Of a DNA stretch of 64,000 bases, positions 1 through 12,379 are shown one piece after another (the stretch's first letter is position 1; each line of letters opens with the position of its first letter). The DNA is taken from positions 91,723,172 to 91,787,171 of the forward strand of contig OX375874.1 in the NCBI GenBank assembly GCA_947359465.1, given 5' to 3'. This stretch comes from Metellina segmentata. Lineage: Eukaryota > Arthropoda > Arachnida > Araneae > Tetragnathidae. Below the pieces are notes generated by a model. That model ran no database searches. It saw only the letters and a program-made list of their open reading frames with translations, and was not told the DNA's origin. Position numbers and translations under genes: made by a program.

Positions 1-180
1 ACAGCTCATTTTGAGATGTTTACATGAACCTTTGTGTTAATTATAATTAATAAACTATTTCCAAGGTATATAAAACAAAGTATACAATAAAAGAGACTTA
101 CTGATGCAAAAATATTATGGATAAAAACATTTATAAAAATTTGGGGTATGAATGTGTCTGTTCAACTTTGTCAAAGCAGT

Positions 181-1020
181 TCACTGTGTAGTTTTTTCAT
201 GCAACTTTTGGTTATTTCCTACAATTAAACTTATTTCTTGGTACATAAATTCAAAGTAAACACAGATACAAATTTATAACTGCTAAAAAAACATGAATGA
301 AGCTTTTTTTTTAAAATTGGCTCTGAAAGTACTTTGTTGATCCAGCTCACCATGAACATTTTGACACTCATCCTTTAGTGAAATTCAAGTGTTAACGTTT
401 TTTCTTTGTAAAATGGTGAAACTATTAATAAAAACAAACTTTTCCATCCCAAAAGTAAAAAGAAGTAAGCATTTTTAGAGAAGTTGTGTGTGAAAATGAG
501 TATGCAGCTTTGTGAAAGGGTTTCACCGTGAACTTTTCCCACTCCTCTTTTAGTAAATTTGAATTACTAATGGTTTTTCTTGGTGAAAACGTGAAAGTAA
601 TAATTAATTCGAACTTCTTAATATCAAAATTAAAAAGAAGTAAGCATTTTTTAAAAAGATGTGTGAAAATGTGTGTGCAGCTTTTTCCAAGGATTTCACA
701 GTGGACTTTTCATTCATCTTTTAGTAAATTAGAATTATTAATGTTTTTCTTGGGTGAAAAAGTGAAAGAGCAATAAATAATACTAACTTTTTACTGCCAA
801 AAGTAAAAAGAAATAAGTGATTTTAAACATTTTGGCTCTATAAGTACTTTGTCGACAGAACTCACCCTGAACTTCTTCAAACTCATCTTTCAGTTAATTC
901 CAACTGAAAATGTTGTTTTTTTTGTGTGTGAAAAAGAGAAACGAATAATTTATTCATACTTTTTAATGTCCAAGTAAACAAGAAGTAAGATTTATGAAAA
1001 AAGTTGTGTGTACTTGTGTA
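181..1020. repeat. ~170-bp diverged tandem repeat, five units
   Basis: Five head-to-tail units begin with a TCAC-type word at about 181, 347, 523, 696 and 862, spaced 166 to 176 bp. Each unit carries in order a CTTTTAGTAAATT-like word, a TTTTTCTTGGTGAAAA-like word and an AAAAAGAAGTAAGC-like word. The units have diverged by many substitutions and small indels. Small open frames in the array are not coding. The array may continue left of the window. Confidence 0.75.
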
Positions 1021-1803
1021 ATCCAACTTCTATCTTCAAATTTCAGATACACGTGTTTGTTTATATGGAGTTATGTTACACACACAGTTGTTCACCATTA
1101 TGGCTTTATTTAATACATTTTTCATTTGCTAAAAGAAATGTAAACCCAACAATTATTAATTTTTAGATAAAACGGCCATTACACATCTCTCAATATCAAT
1201 ACGAGCGAGGGTCGTGTTTACTGTTTAGGCTCGCTGTGTTTGCGTGCGCGGACGCGTCTGCGCATCTATGTAATGACGTATTTCCGTTTTGTGCTGCAAG
1301 CGCCAGGGTTTCTAAATACGCAGCCGGTTCGCTGCAATTCATGGTCCCCACATGTGGTCAGCCGACGGCTACCCGTTAGCGGTAACACTTTGTAGATAAA
1401 GTTTGGTGCCATCCACTATCGGTGCAAATGGAATTCGTAAAGATACAAGTACTCAGAAAATCCATACTGAAATCGAAAAATTACTTTAAAATTATTGGGG
1501 GGGGGGGGGCTCGAGCCCCCCCAAACCCTATGAAGTCAGCGCCTATGCTTGCCCCAGTAAGGTGTGTGTACATTAAATTAAAAAGAAAATATAGCTTATT
1601 CATGTTCCATTTCGTGTTCCAGAATGTTTATTTATTATTATTTTAGTGTTTCGTCAGTATAAATTTGAAGACTTTTTAAGTTAATGGCTTTTTTTGAACA
1701 ACATGGTGTTTCCCACAGTCTAAGTTAGCGCGTTGTGCAATCCATCTCAACAATTACGCATGTAATTGAGCGTTTATATGATTCATTTATACCGAATGTA
1801 TCC
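1021..1803. other. Gene-free spacer with a GC-rich, CpG-containing patch
   Basis: No gene is visible. A GC-rich, CpG-containing patch lies at about 1200-1400 in otherwise AT-rich DNA. A run of G followed by a short C-rich inverted stretch lies at 1496-1522. The patch could be an old promoter or the end of an unidentified mobile element. No exon with splice sites is recognisable next to it. Confidence 0.4.
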
Positions 1804-2073
1804 CTCACCAGCAATAAAAAGTATGGCAATTGCAAATGCAATTTTTTTGACAATGTTTTTTCTAAGTGTGTAATTTTATTACTTCAATCACTAAATTTCA
1901 ATATTTTTTGGAATTGTCTGACAATATGTTTTTTTTTAATAAAAAATATACATTTTTTCCTACAGATAATGAATTTCTGAGTTCAAAAAATCTCTTTCAT
2001 CATATCTTCATTAGTATTGAAAAAAATGTAGAACTAAAAAAAACAATGTTGTGACTTAGAGATAATAGATGGC

Positions 2074-2961
2074 ACAGGCGCCTCAATCCAATGATAGTAC
2101 TTTACGCAAGTCCAACTTGATTGGCTAATCGGATCACATGACCTAGATACGTAGTCATGAGAATTTTTCTGTTGGCGATTTATCTCTTCCTTTGTGCTTT
2201 CTTCTTTTCTTTTCATATCCATGGCTATGGGTGGGTAGAGGTGGGAGCCGAAAATTGTATCCTTTTATAAAAAAGTTAATAATTATATAAGTTAGTGTTT
2301 TATGTATGCTTTTTGTTACATCAGAATGGTCCTAAGCCAGCGGTGGATACGACACAATCATCCTAAAGCAAAGGGGACGGCAGAGGGGCGGAAAAATATC
2401 AGCTGGTAGTGAGTTCAGGAGTGGTTCTTAGATTATTTATGTAAAATCAACGGAAGCTTAGAAAAATATAAAAAGGGTATTAAAAATTGGGAAAAGTAAA
2501 TTAGAATGAAAAGGAATTAAATTGGAATTTTTTTTAAATAATTTGGAGGATCTAAAAAGTTTTCCGCCAGCTGGGTTCGAACTGGGGTTGTCATCCTCCG
2601 CTGCCGACGCTAATCTGAATGTGGGTGAGTTTAGCCGTTAGGCCATCGTTACTTCCCGAAAAGAAGATCTTTAAAGTATAAGTACCCTTTAATATAAGTT
2701 TGCAAGAAATACTACTAACAACAACCATACAACATATATATGAAAATGAGGAGCAAATCAGAGTCAACTTGTCGGACACTTACGCTGTACGCTGAGGCGC
2801 TAGTGTATGTATTGTATTTCTACGAAACAACGCGCATATTCAAAATCAAATGGTTACTGCAACAATCAGATTGGCGAGATATCCAAGTGAAGCCAAGCCC
2901 GTGAAACTAGCCAATCAAATTGGACTTGCGTAAAGTACTATCATGGGATTGAGCCGCTTCT
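2074..2961 (+). mobile_element. Non-autonomous Mutator-like element, copy 1 (888 bp)
   Basis: The ends are long terminal inverted repeats: the left begins ACAGGCGCCTCAATCC, and the right, read on the other strand, begins AGAAGCGGCTCAATCCC. Similarity continues for about 50 bp through a TTTACGCAAGTCCAA word. A perfect 9-bp target-site duplication ATAGATGGC lies at 2065-2073 and 2962-2970. The length and the 8-9-bp duplications fit Mutator-like elements. There is no transposase. A tRNA-like segment with Pol III box look-alikes sits inside on the minus strand. Copies 2 and 3 are at 37512-38394 and 38460-39335. Confidence 0.85.
2562..2650 (-). repeat. tRNA-like segment inside the Mutator-like element
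   Basis: Read on the minus strand, TGGCCTAACGGCTAAA resembles a Pol III A box, and AGTTCGAACCC about 50 nt downstream matches the B-box consensus. No full cloverleaf can be folded, so this is tRNA-derived sequence rather than a functional tRNA. The same segment is on the plus strand at about 37808-37902 in copy 2 and, more decayed, in copy 3. Confidence 0.45.
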
Positions 2962-3575
2962 ATAGATGGCACCAGGAGATGGGAGAACGAATTCCGTTGA
3001 TATGCCCGGATGTGAAACCAAAAACTTTTTTTTGTAACATAGATTCTTTATGCTATTCTTTTTTAGAGCTTTCTTTCGCGGCTTGTGTGCAAATATGCTT
3101 TTTTGTGCTGTTGTGAATAAGTGCGTAGTTAGTTACCGTTAGAATAAAAGTGTTCAAGAAAGGTATGTGCAGCTTCTTTCTCTTGGAGACAAGCCTGGGG
3201 AGTGTGTTTTATTAGCCGGTGGCTAATTTAGATAAAGAGATGTAATTTGTAACAAGCAACGTGACACAGAAACTGTTGAAAAAATTACTGGGTAATCGAA
3301 AATTGGGACGAATACCACACAAGTTAGAAAGGATGACTGATTCAATTCCAAAGCTAATTCATTACTGTAGCAGATATCTCTTGTCAAGAATTCTTCGAAA
3401 GACTAGGGGAAATAAGACTCACAAATGACTTTGGTGAGAAAATTTCTCAAAGAAGCCAAAGCCAAAAAATGCGTCAAAGTATATGCCAAGACAGCTATAA
3501 CTAGTGAATTGTAAAATTGCAAAACGCAATAGCTCACCAAATAAAATTACCTTGAACACACACAGTAATGACTCG

Positions 3576-4424
3576 TCACGGGCATAGAGGAGATATAATA
3601 GTAGAGTGAGCTATGGCAACATTTTTATGTCCGCATGATCATAACGAACGTCTCAACGGAGTAAGAACTCCACACTCTGCACTGTCTGGCTCTTAATACT
3701 GCGCATGCCTGAAGCTGTGACGTAGTAAAAACAGCGTTTTTGGCGACTATGTAGTATTTTGATCCATTTTGCCTTTGTCATAAACTGCCAAAAAAGGCAA
3801 TCCATTTTTGTGTAAGGAAGGCGCGTTTTCACTCCCGTTTCCCGCCTTTTTAAGATTCCCCGAATCCGAATGTGAATCGAGCCTAGGTTGATGACCGCGC
3901 TCGCGGGAAGAAATGTTGTTTCATGTCGCGAAGGGTGCTGGATCGTGGCTGGATGCATGGAAGTAGGGATGGATAATAAAAAACGGAAATTTGCTAAAAT
4001 CAACAAGTGAATGGAAATTAAAGTTTTTAAATACGTTCTTGGTCAATATCAGGAAAGCTTGTAAAGTTTTGCGAAGGAAAAATATATCGTCCCAGAAAAA
4101 CAAGGTTTTTTTTTAATAGAAATTGTTTTAACTGTAAATTAGAACTAATAATAATCATTAAAGCTTGATTCGTAAGTAATAAGCTCTTTGGAAAGAAAAA
4201 AATCACATTGAAATTTATGGTAGTTTGCACAAAATGTCTTGTAAATATTTTAATGTTTTGTTTGTGTCTGAATTTTAGAAACTATAGATTTGATGACATG
4301 AATTCTTTGAGAAGAAATACAAGTTTGCATTTTTATTTATTTTTAGTCACTTTTTGCACACATAATTAAGAAATCTTTTCCCTGGCAATTTCAACATAAT
4401 TCAAGTGCCATCCAGTTAACTGCT
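3576..4424. other. Gene-free region with a GC-rich patch
   Basis: The patch at about 3640-3950 is CpG-rich compared with its surroundings. A word around 3650-3675 (GGAGTAAGAACTCCA) recurs inverted near 13715-13730, so part of it belongs to a dispersed repeat. From 3980 onward the sequence is AT-rich with no supportable gene. Confidence 0.4.
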
Positions 4425-5115
4425 CACAAGGGGGGTCCGACTCAAAATTCAAAAATCTTCAATTCTAAAGAGTTTATGTTTTGAATTTTTTTTCAGTAGG
4501 TATACATTTTTTTGTGCAATAATACTATTTTATATTTTTAAAACTTTAAAATTTTTCTTATTAAATTAAAAAATGTCAAATTTTTGAAGTTGGGCAAAAT
4601 TGATATGTATCAAAATATTTTGTAACAAATCACTTCATTTTAGCATTAATTAACTTCAAAGAATTCATACTATAAATTGTGTCCGTAATTTTTTATTAAA
4701 ACAATTGGAAAATTTTTTTTAAATATTTTGTTCAAAAACTACATAAAACACATAGTATACAAAGTTCGAAAAATTATAGAAAAAAAAACTAATACATATA
4801 TACACAATTGCTGAAGAGAAATTAAAGAAATGTATTTGAAAAGTAAATGTTGAAAATTTCGTTCGTTTATGACAATTGAATCATTTTTACAATTGAAACC
4901 CCAATTTAACACAAAAGGAGAAAAAGAGCGTTTAAAATTATGAAGGCTCGTTGGATTTGCAGCTGTTATGTTTATAAGAAGTTGAATATTTCCGGTTCTA
5001 CTTATAGTAGAAACAAAATTTAAGTGTCATCTTATTCATAAATATCTATATTATTTTTTTAGATAATAAAAAAATATTGGACATTTTTTCATTATTTGAG
5101 TCCTAGACCCCCTTA
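4425..5115 (+). mobile_element. AT-rich MITE (~690 bp), copy 1
   Basis: The left end GGGGGGTCCGACTCAAAATT is mirrored by the right end ATTTGAGTCCTAGACCCCCT, giving roughly 20-bp terminal inverted repeats. The same element is present in opposite orientation at 51157-51842 inside an intron of the second TatD gene, where the first gene has no insertion. No transposase frame is present. The target-site duplication could not be fixed. Confidence 0.75.
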
Positions 5116-6352
5116 ATAAGTTTACAGTTTAATAATTTTTCAAAATCGTGCTCTCAAAATCATATAACTCAAGCACAAAAAGGAATACGTATAATTTTTT
5201 AATTAAACAAATCAAATTGATTTATTTTAAAAATTCCTTTTTAATAGCATACTACAAATGTACATTAAATAATTAAAATGCATCAAATTGTGAAATATTT
5301 GCCAAGTTGACTACATTTTGCTGAGCACTGCTTTCCTGACAAAAACAGGTTATGATCACATAATTTCTTTTATTTTAAAACCAGGTTCTAATTCACATGT
5401 GAACAGTTTAAAAAAAATTCCTTTTTATTGCAGCTTTACTTAAGGGATAAATTTGCAATTTAGATAAAAAAAATGTACGTCTTGAAATTTCGCACTTCTT
5501 TGCAATTTCTATCTACCATTTGAGAGCAATGAGTATTATTAGTTTTAATCCGATGATATAAGTTACTGGAAAAAGGGTTTTTTTCATCTGAAAGACCTAT
5601 TATAAAAATCGAGATTCAATTTCTACCAACTATTTCAGATTTTCCACTACATTCATCTAAACATGGATTTATCTAAACATCGAGTTCAGTAAAAGTGCAA
5701 TTTGATGATGCAACTACCATATTATTGAATCATTTCGAAAAATAGATTTAAAAAAAAGTATTTGATACTTACAGGTTTGAATTGTTTTGCAAGTGCCTTT
5801 ACTTTGCTGGCACATTAAAATAACATATATAGGCTATAATATTTTAATCCATTTCATCAAAATATTCATTTGCTTTTTTTGTGTGTAAATATTTGGTTAC
5901 ACGTAAACGTTTGTATGGATAGGTAATTGTCTAAATTATTTTTAACATTTCAAAAATTTAAGTTGTAAAAAAACATTTAAGCAAACATCAATTTTTATTA
6001 TTTACATACCCCAAAACAAACCGAAGTTTTATATCCAACACAATAAAATGTGATATGGAAGAATATTTTTATACTCATCTGTACAATGGTAAAAAGAGCT
6101 TGTCTTATAATTTCCAAAGAAAAAATAATCAATGTTAGTTTAATGTTTCGAAAAGATTAACCCAAGTTTCTAACGAAATTACATTTTAAATATTTAAGAA
6201 GTTAGAAAATATAAAGTTATATAAGTTAGAAAATTTGAAAAACATATTGAGAAATAATTCGTTTTAATTATTCATTTTTAGCTTTTAGTTCAGTTCTTAA
6301 CTATTTTTTCAACATTTTGTGTTGTTTTTTATTATAATGACCAAAAAAGTAT
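5116..6352. other. AT-rich gene-free region
   Basis: About 1.2 kb of AT-rich sequence with stops in all frames. No RNA gene, long repeat or mobile-element end was recognised. Confidence 0.5.
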
Positions 6353-6485
6353 CAGGGCCGTCGTAGCCCATTTGGAAGAGTAGCAAATTAACAACTCGAG
6401 CTTTGCGAGTTAGAAACTCGATCTAACCAATAACCCGTTGTATTGCTGCTGTGCGGCAATTAAAATACCTACCATCTCTAAAGAT
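6353..6485 (+). mobile_element. SINE-1 fragment (head joined to tail)
   Basis: It begins GGGCCGTCGTAGCCCATTTG, has a degenerate A/B-box region, and passes directly to the family tail AACCCGTTGTATTGCTGC. The middle of the element seen in the copy at 6966 is missing. It is flanked by AT-rich DNA. Confidence 0.6.
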
Positions 6486-6624
6486 TATGTAATAAAAAAA
6501 AATCATCAGTTCAGAAGTTAAACTTTTGGTTAATATTTAAGTAAAGTTACTCAAAGTTAATATTTTGAACCTTCTTGTTTTGCATTTCTTCAAATATCTA
6601 AGCAAATTGCTAACATGTGTGTGT

Positions 6625-6897
6625 TAGGTAGGTAGTTAATTAACGTTGCGCGGAATCAATCCCGAAGGGAAAGTAACGTGGACCCCGTTATTGGAACCAC
6701 GATCAGATGACAACACCTGAGCTGACACCCCACTCTCCAAGCTTCCACACCAAGCCATCGTGAGGAAGTTTGTTTCCACGACACATTTAACGTGCACACT
6801 TCCCCCTGTATATACGACGGTCTTTGGTTGGACCTAGTTTCGAACTCGCAACCTTCATGTTGCTAATCCGTTATAACTGGCCTACAACAGCCCTAAG
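6625..6897 (-). mobile_element. tRNA-derived SINE-1, near full length
   Basis: On the minus strand it starts AGGGCTGTTGTAGGCCAG and has a B-box-like GAGTTCGAAAC. It then shares the body of the family, including TTGGAGAGTGGGGTGTCAGC and CATCTGATCGTGGTTCC, with the copies at 6966, 17885 and 41645. It ends near 6640. This is a non-coding retroposon. Confidence 0.7.
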
Positions 6898-6965
6898 TGT
6901 GTGAAAAAAAATTCTAAGTTGTAAAAACACTAGTCTGCAGGGACCTTGCAAGTGCTTACATAATG

Positions 6966-7290
6966 GGGCCGACCAACCGGTAAAGTGGTTATGTTGTTAG
7001 CCTCTAGATCCAGAAGGTTCCTGGTTCGAATCTGGGTTCGGGCATGTATGTTTGTAACCGTATGGTGTAGAGGCGGCTGGTGCACCTTAAATCTGTCGTG
7101 GCCGAAAGTCCTCACGTTAGTTGGTGGTTTGGAGAGTGGGGTGCCAGCTCAGGCGTTGCTTCGTTTCCTGACCGTGATTCAAAATTACGAGGTGTTGTCC
7201 TCGGATCTTATCCTTAAGGGATCGATAACAGACCGTCGTCAATAGCCCGTTGTGTTGCTCTAGTACGACGTTGATTAAAAATTACCAATT
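6966..7290 (+). mobile_element. tRNA-derived SINE-1, near full length
   Basis: The head at 6966-7045 resembles a tRNA gene. It has an A-box-like ACCGGTAAAGTGGTTATG and a good B box, GGTTCGAATCT. The body has TTGGAGAGTGGGGTGCCAGC, and the tail has ATAGCCCGTTGTGTTGCTCT. Short open frames inside are not coding. Confidence 0.75.
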
Positions 7291-7870
7291 TTACATAATG
7301 GGAAGGGGTAAAGAAATATAATTTTAAACCTGTTTTTGTAGAGAAGTGTGAGTTTTGCTTTTCTTATGCAAAGCACCTGAATCGAGAGTGCCTTTTTTTA
7401 GCTTCAGACATTCAATTTAAATCCTAACCTCAATTCCAAAAAATCGCTACAAATTTTTTTCCCAAAAAAGTATTTCTTTATTGTACGCTATTTGTCTCTG
7501 CTTTATGAAAGCTTTAAGTTGGAACAGTATGGGGATTCATAGAATTATTTTTTTCAAATACATGTAATTTCTACACATTATACGTACATTATCCGTATCG
7601 TTTGATCTAACTATCCGATCGATTCATATTGGGGTTATTTTATGCTTTCTGATAATTTATTTTGTGCCACTGAGAATGCTTTTTTAATTTAAAGTCTCAC
7701 AATTCAACTTTGAATTACAAAAACTGTGTACGTAATTTTTATACCCTCTTTCGTAGTAAAAATAAAATGTAAACAATTTCCATAAAAAACCTATATCCTT
7801 TGACCTGATAGTCCAATCGAAATTAAATATTGCCTAACGTCATTTCTTCTTAAGAATTTGGAGAAATTGA
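7291..7870. other. Gene-free AT-rich region
   Basis: No coding exon, RNA gene or mobile-element boundary was recognised. A short GA microsatellite lies just to the right at about 7886-7905. Confidence 0.45.
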
Positions 7871-9830
7871 TTGAAAGATACATTAGAGAGAGAGAGAGAG
7901 AGAGACGAGGTTCTAAAAATTGAACCCCTATCAAGATTTCAACACGCCTATCAACCTGGGAAATCTACAGAGACTTCCCTATGCGATCTTGTTACGGTCC
8001 TTGATAGAGCGGTTAATGGAAAGGAAATTGCTTTGGCAGCCTTTCTAGATATTGCGGGGGCCTTTGATAGAGTTCCAACGGATGTAATCTCTTATCAAAC
8101 GAAAAGTTAACCCATTGGTTTGCACCTGGATAAAATATATGCTTGAGACAAGTATGGCTCGAGCTGGGAAACACACTCACTGTAGAGCTGGGAGACACAC
8201 TCACTGTAAAAGCTGTCCACAGGCAGGTGTGTTGTCACAATTATTATGGAGCCTAGTTGTTGACGAGCTCCTAAACAGCACTCACTTTCTGGGCCAGTAC
8301 TGTCTAGGTTATGCTGATGACAACAATGGTCACAAGAGGTAAGTTCCAGAATACTATAACTGATATCATGAGCACACTGCCCTAAAAAGATTGAAAACTG
8401 GTGCAGAGAGGTGAACCTGTCGGTTAACTCCAGCAAAACTAGCCTAGGCCTGTTTACCCCGAAAAGGCTGCGAGATATGCATTAGCTAAAAATTCTTTGG
8501 AACACCACTTGTATATTCAGACGAGGAAGTATCTAGGAGTTACCTTGACATGGAGCTTACATGCTCCAATAGTGCACGAGCAGGGCCAAAAGTGTTCTGG
8601 GCTTGCAGACGTGCCGTAGGAATTAACTGGGGTCTAACGCCAAAAATGTTGCACTGTATATGTACTGAGTGATTACTCCAATGGTATCTTATGGGGCCAT
8701 TGCCTGGTGGAGTAGAACCCGTAATGAGACAGTGAAGAAGAACTCACTAGTCTACAGAGAATGGCAACTGTTGTAATTTCAAGTGTAATGCGTACCACTC
8801 CATCACAGAGTCTAGAAATGCTTCTAGGACTCCTACTACTACATAAACAAGTGGGATTTGAGGTATTTTCGTGTTCACAACGCCTCAAACTCATGGGTCT
8901 ATGGAAATCGCCCTATGAAATGTCTATGTTTAAAAATGTTGCTACGCAGGTAAAAGAACATCTTTATCTACTAATGAGACCTGATTGGATGTTAAAGCAG
9001 TTTTACTTTCAAGCCAAATACAACATTATCTTTACAACTAGACATTTGTCTTCAGTCTGATCAGGGGAGGTGATGAAATTTGGTACACAGATGGTTCAAA
9101 AACATATCATGGCACTGGTTCAGGTGCTTTTTGTCCTAATCGAAAAATAAAGCTATCTTTCAAGGTAAGATCTCCACTGTATATGATTCTGAGGTTCTAG
9201 CGATCTCTACTTGTACTTACAACTGCCTGGGTTTGTTAAGATGGTCTTAAAGATCTTCTCTGACAGCAAGAAGGCCTAAAGATTTTGCAGAGACACTGCG
9301 TTTCTTCAATAGCAGTGTGGGAATGTCACAATGCACTTGTGGGTTTGGCTGAGAGAAACGAAGTGTCCCTTATGTGGGTCCCTGGTCATTGAGGGTAATG
9401 AAATAGCAGACCAACTAGCAAAACTTGGATATGAAATGCCATTTTTTTAGACCAGAGCCTGTTTAGGCCTGGCTTCAACATAATGATCTGTTATGTGGTT
9501 GGATGCAAAAGGTAGATTTAGATAAAAATAGATTATCACTACAGATCAAAGAGCTTAATCAACTATCTCTCTGGTCGAGGGAACTTCTGAAATTGAGCAG
9601 AAAAGAAAACAGGGTAGCCATTGGCCTTCTAACTTGTCATTGTATCCTAAATAGACGCCTCAACCGTATGGTTGTTATAGATGACCCATTACGTAGATGG
9701 CAGAGGAGGGCCCTGTACACGTTTTGTGTGATTGTTACTCTAACCAACGTTTCGAGCATCTGGGATACCATTGTATTGAACCCTAGGAATTATCAAACAT
9801 TCCAATCGGGTACATGATGAAATTTATTTC
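7871..9830 (+). mobile_element. Degenerate non-LTR retrotransposon (RT, RNase H, C-terminal part)
   Basis: This is the 3' part of ORF2 from a non-LTR retrotransposon, broken by stops and frameshifts. Reverse transcriptase motifs run from 7920: HAYQPGKSTETSL, then AAFLDIAGAFDRV, then CPQAGVLSQLLWSLVVDELL, then GYADDN at 8311. The YADD catalytic centre survives. An RNase H segment follows with WYTDGSKTYHGTG at about 9083, and MWVPGH and EIADQLAKLGYE near 9375-9440. A C-terminal block with IGLLTCHCILNRRLNRM lies at 9635-9672. RNase H after the RT suggests the I/LOA/R1 group. The 5' half and endonuclease are absent. A related fragment is on the minus strand at 44140-45060. Confidence 0.85.
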
Positions 9831-11664
9831 GGCAATCTGTTTTTATTAGATCAGTCAGCGTTTTTTTTTACATATTTTTAATGTGTACGAACACCTTTTG
9901 GGAGCCACTGTATATATATTTAAAAAAAATTAAGAGTTAAAATTTAGACATTTTTAATAGAAAACAATATTTTTTCTGCCAAAAATATTTGAAAAGGCAT
10001 TTAAAAGTTTTATAAAAGATTAGGGGCGAATTCTTTATTCTCTAGAATAGCCTCAAAATCGATGCATACACCATTACAAGAAAACTTCAATGCTTGAGAT
10101 TTTAGATGCAAAGCTGGTTGAATGTAACATTAACAAGGACAAGAGTTACTTAATTTGTGAAAGCCATATTGAAGATATTCTGAACATTTTCCAACACTAT
10201 TCACTGTACTTTACTCAAGCACTTATTAGTTATTTAGGAGTTTGACAAATTGTTTAGGTGTTCCATATAGTTACCAATTTTTCAAATTAACGATCGCTTT
10301 TTTGTAGTATTACTCAAAAAAATGTTTTAATATTTGATACATTACCTATTCATATATGAATCCTATATAATTCTGTTGTGCTTGGACATTTAATTGAACA
10401 ATCTTTTCTCTTACTGTTGGTAATCTTTCAACAAAAAAGGTGTCCCAATTACATGTCTTTATGGTTGTTAAGTTATTTTCCTAAAGATATATATATCCAA
10501 TTTCTGGGTGACATGAGGTGAATATACATACATTATCTACAATACTCCACTAGGTAGGTTATCATTATAACTATTTAAAAACGAATAACTAAACGTATTG
10601 AAACTTTACTAGAGGTTAAATTTCAGATTAGATGCTTTTTTTTAAATCTTGATCTTTGAAGATTATCTACCTGTTTGGCTAAAATAATTCTTGTAATCAA
10701 ACTTGCAAGTTTTCCAAACTATGCTGTTTAAATTTTACATGTAAAACCTAGCTAAGGGATGTGTATATAGAATGCTTTCATTTTATAAATAAAAATGCTT
10801 TTTCATAAAGAACTATAAATAATGTACTACAAAATATTCGTTACTATAGTAAATGAGTAGGTAAAGTGGAAAAATAATTAAAATAAGTTTTATTTCACAT
10901 TTTTAAATGAAGATTAATTACTAGCATTATGATTTTCCAATATACAAGTTTGAATAAGTTATTTTCACATATTTTGATATCATAAATTTGAATTAGTCAT
11001 TTGTCCATTATATATTGACAATTTTTATTTAAAACTTGAAGATCTGCGTTCTGTGTAGTAATACATGTGTTTGAATGACAAAAATATCATTCAAGTAAAA
11101 TTAAATTGATTTAAAAAAGGTGTTCTTTTGACTACTTGAGTGGTTACTCAATACAGTAAAATAAATAAAATCTTATAATTTTAATACATTTTCAAGTCAT
11201 TCACACTTGTGTAATGAATCACATTGTGTAATGAATCAATAACATTAAGAGCAGCTGTGAAGATAATGAATTTTTTCAACAATTTTTAATATTGATGCTT
11301 GTATTAAATTTCTTTTGGTTGGTTTTTATGCTGCAAGGGCTATGCACTTTTGGGAGTTTTGCAAAGTTCATCATCACTTCTAAAGGTGTACATGATTAAA
11401 TTCAACATGACTAAATAATATAGCATATACTAACTTTTTTAGCCATAACACTTATAATTTAATACCCAAATTACTTTCACTTAACAGTCTCCCCTCCTGG
11501 ACTCCAGATGTGTGTATTCTATTCAACCTTGTAAAGTATTCAATATTTGAATATAATTTAAAAATTAAGAATTTTATCTGCTTCAAAAATCTTTGAATAG
11601 AAATGTGCTTAGTGATCAATAACTTCTACAGATCTTGCTTGGCAATTTAAAATGTTATTTTAAT
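9831..11664. other. AT-rich gene-free region
   Basis: Nothing coding is supportable. A short stretch near 11330 (GCTGCAAGGGC) resembles the 3' edge of the SINE-2 family seen at 11665 and 12725. Confidence 0.4.
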
Positions 11665-11880
11665 GGTTCAGGTTGAGTTTTTATGGAGAAAGGGCCAAAT
11701 TCGACGGTACTGCACAAGGTGTAGAATATAGAATATCAAGTAATGGACATACACACACAAAGACAGTTTTACTGACGTACAAGAGAGAAATACATTCAGG
11801 AATTGAACCCGTGCCTCCTACATTGCAGGTTGCTAGAGCAATGGACAAACCCACAACCATATTGCTGTGGGAATAAATTA
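11665..11880 (-). mobile_element. tRNA-derived SINE-2, copy 1
   Basis: On the minus strand the head at about 11878-11800 has GGTTGTGGGTTTGTCC followed by a perfect B-box-type GGTTCAATTCC at 11795-11805. The body contains TTTCTCTCTTGTACGTCAG, and the far end contains GGCCCTTTCTCC. A second copy at 12725-12930 shares this layout. A short plus-strand open frame here is the antisense of the SINE. Confidence 0.65.
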
Positions 11881-12379
11881 TTGAAATTTAAAAGAATTAC
11901 TAGCATAAAGAATGAGTTGAATAATAATCTCCAAAAATAAAAAGTTTTTTTTTTACATACATTTGAGATCAGTGCAAATTGGCAGAATGAAAATGAACAA
12001 GTTTTTATTGAATGTGATATCTACTTTCACCTGTAGAGTAAAATGAAAATCCTGTTTCCAGTGATAAGGAATGTGATCCTACATCAATTCAGTGACAGAT
12101 GGTTGGGAGTAGAGGCTGAAATGGGACATACAGGTTTTTTCAAGCAAAATAAATTCTTGAATTCTTTACCATCTTACATTCTTAGCTTACAATAATAATT
12201 AAAAAAATTCAACTAAATGAACTCACAATAAAGGAATTAAGATATTTTCAACATATCTAACAAATCAGCAGAACAATTTACCACAGCAAGAAAATTTTTA
12301 CTTAAGTAGCTGGTAAAAAAATTGATGAAAGAAACACATACATCACATCTATAAGAAAAAGGAATATTATTTAAACACA
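11881..12379. other. Gene-free AT-rich spacer
   Basis: No gene or element is recognised between the SINE and the tandem array that follows. Confidence 0.4.

Larger units (their letters stand above)
1804..3575. repeat. Dispersed repeat R1 (paired with R2 at 37219-39877)
   Basis: The sequence from CTCACCAGCAATAAAAAGTA at about 1804 to about 3575 matches 37219-39877 closely once inserted elements are removed. R1 carries one Mutator-like insertion (2074-2961); R2 carries two at other places. No coding potential is visible. It may be part of a larger non-autonomous element or a segmental duplication. Confidence 0.75.

Noticed and set aside
2562..2650. Possible functional tRNA gene.
   Set aside because: Only A- and B-box look-alikes are present; no acceptor-stem pairing, and it sits inside a repeated mobile element.
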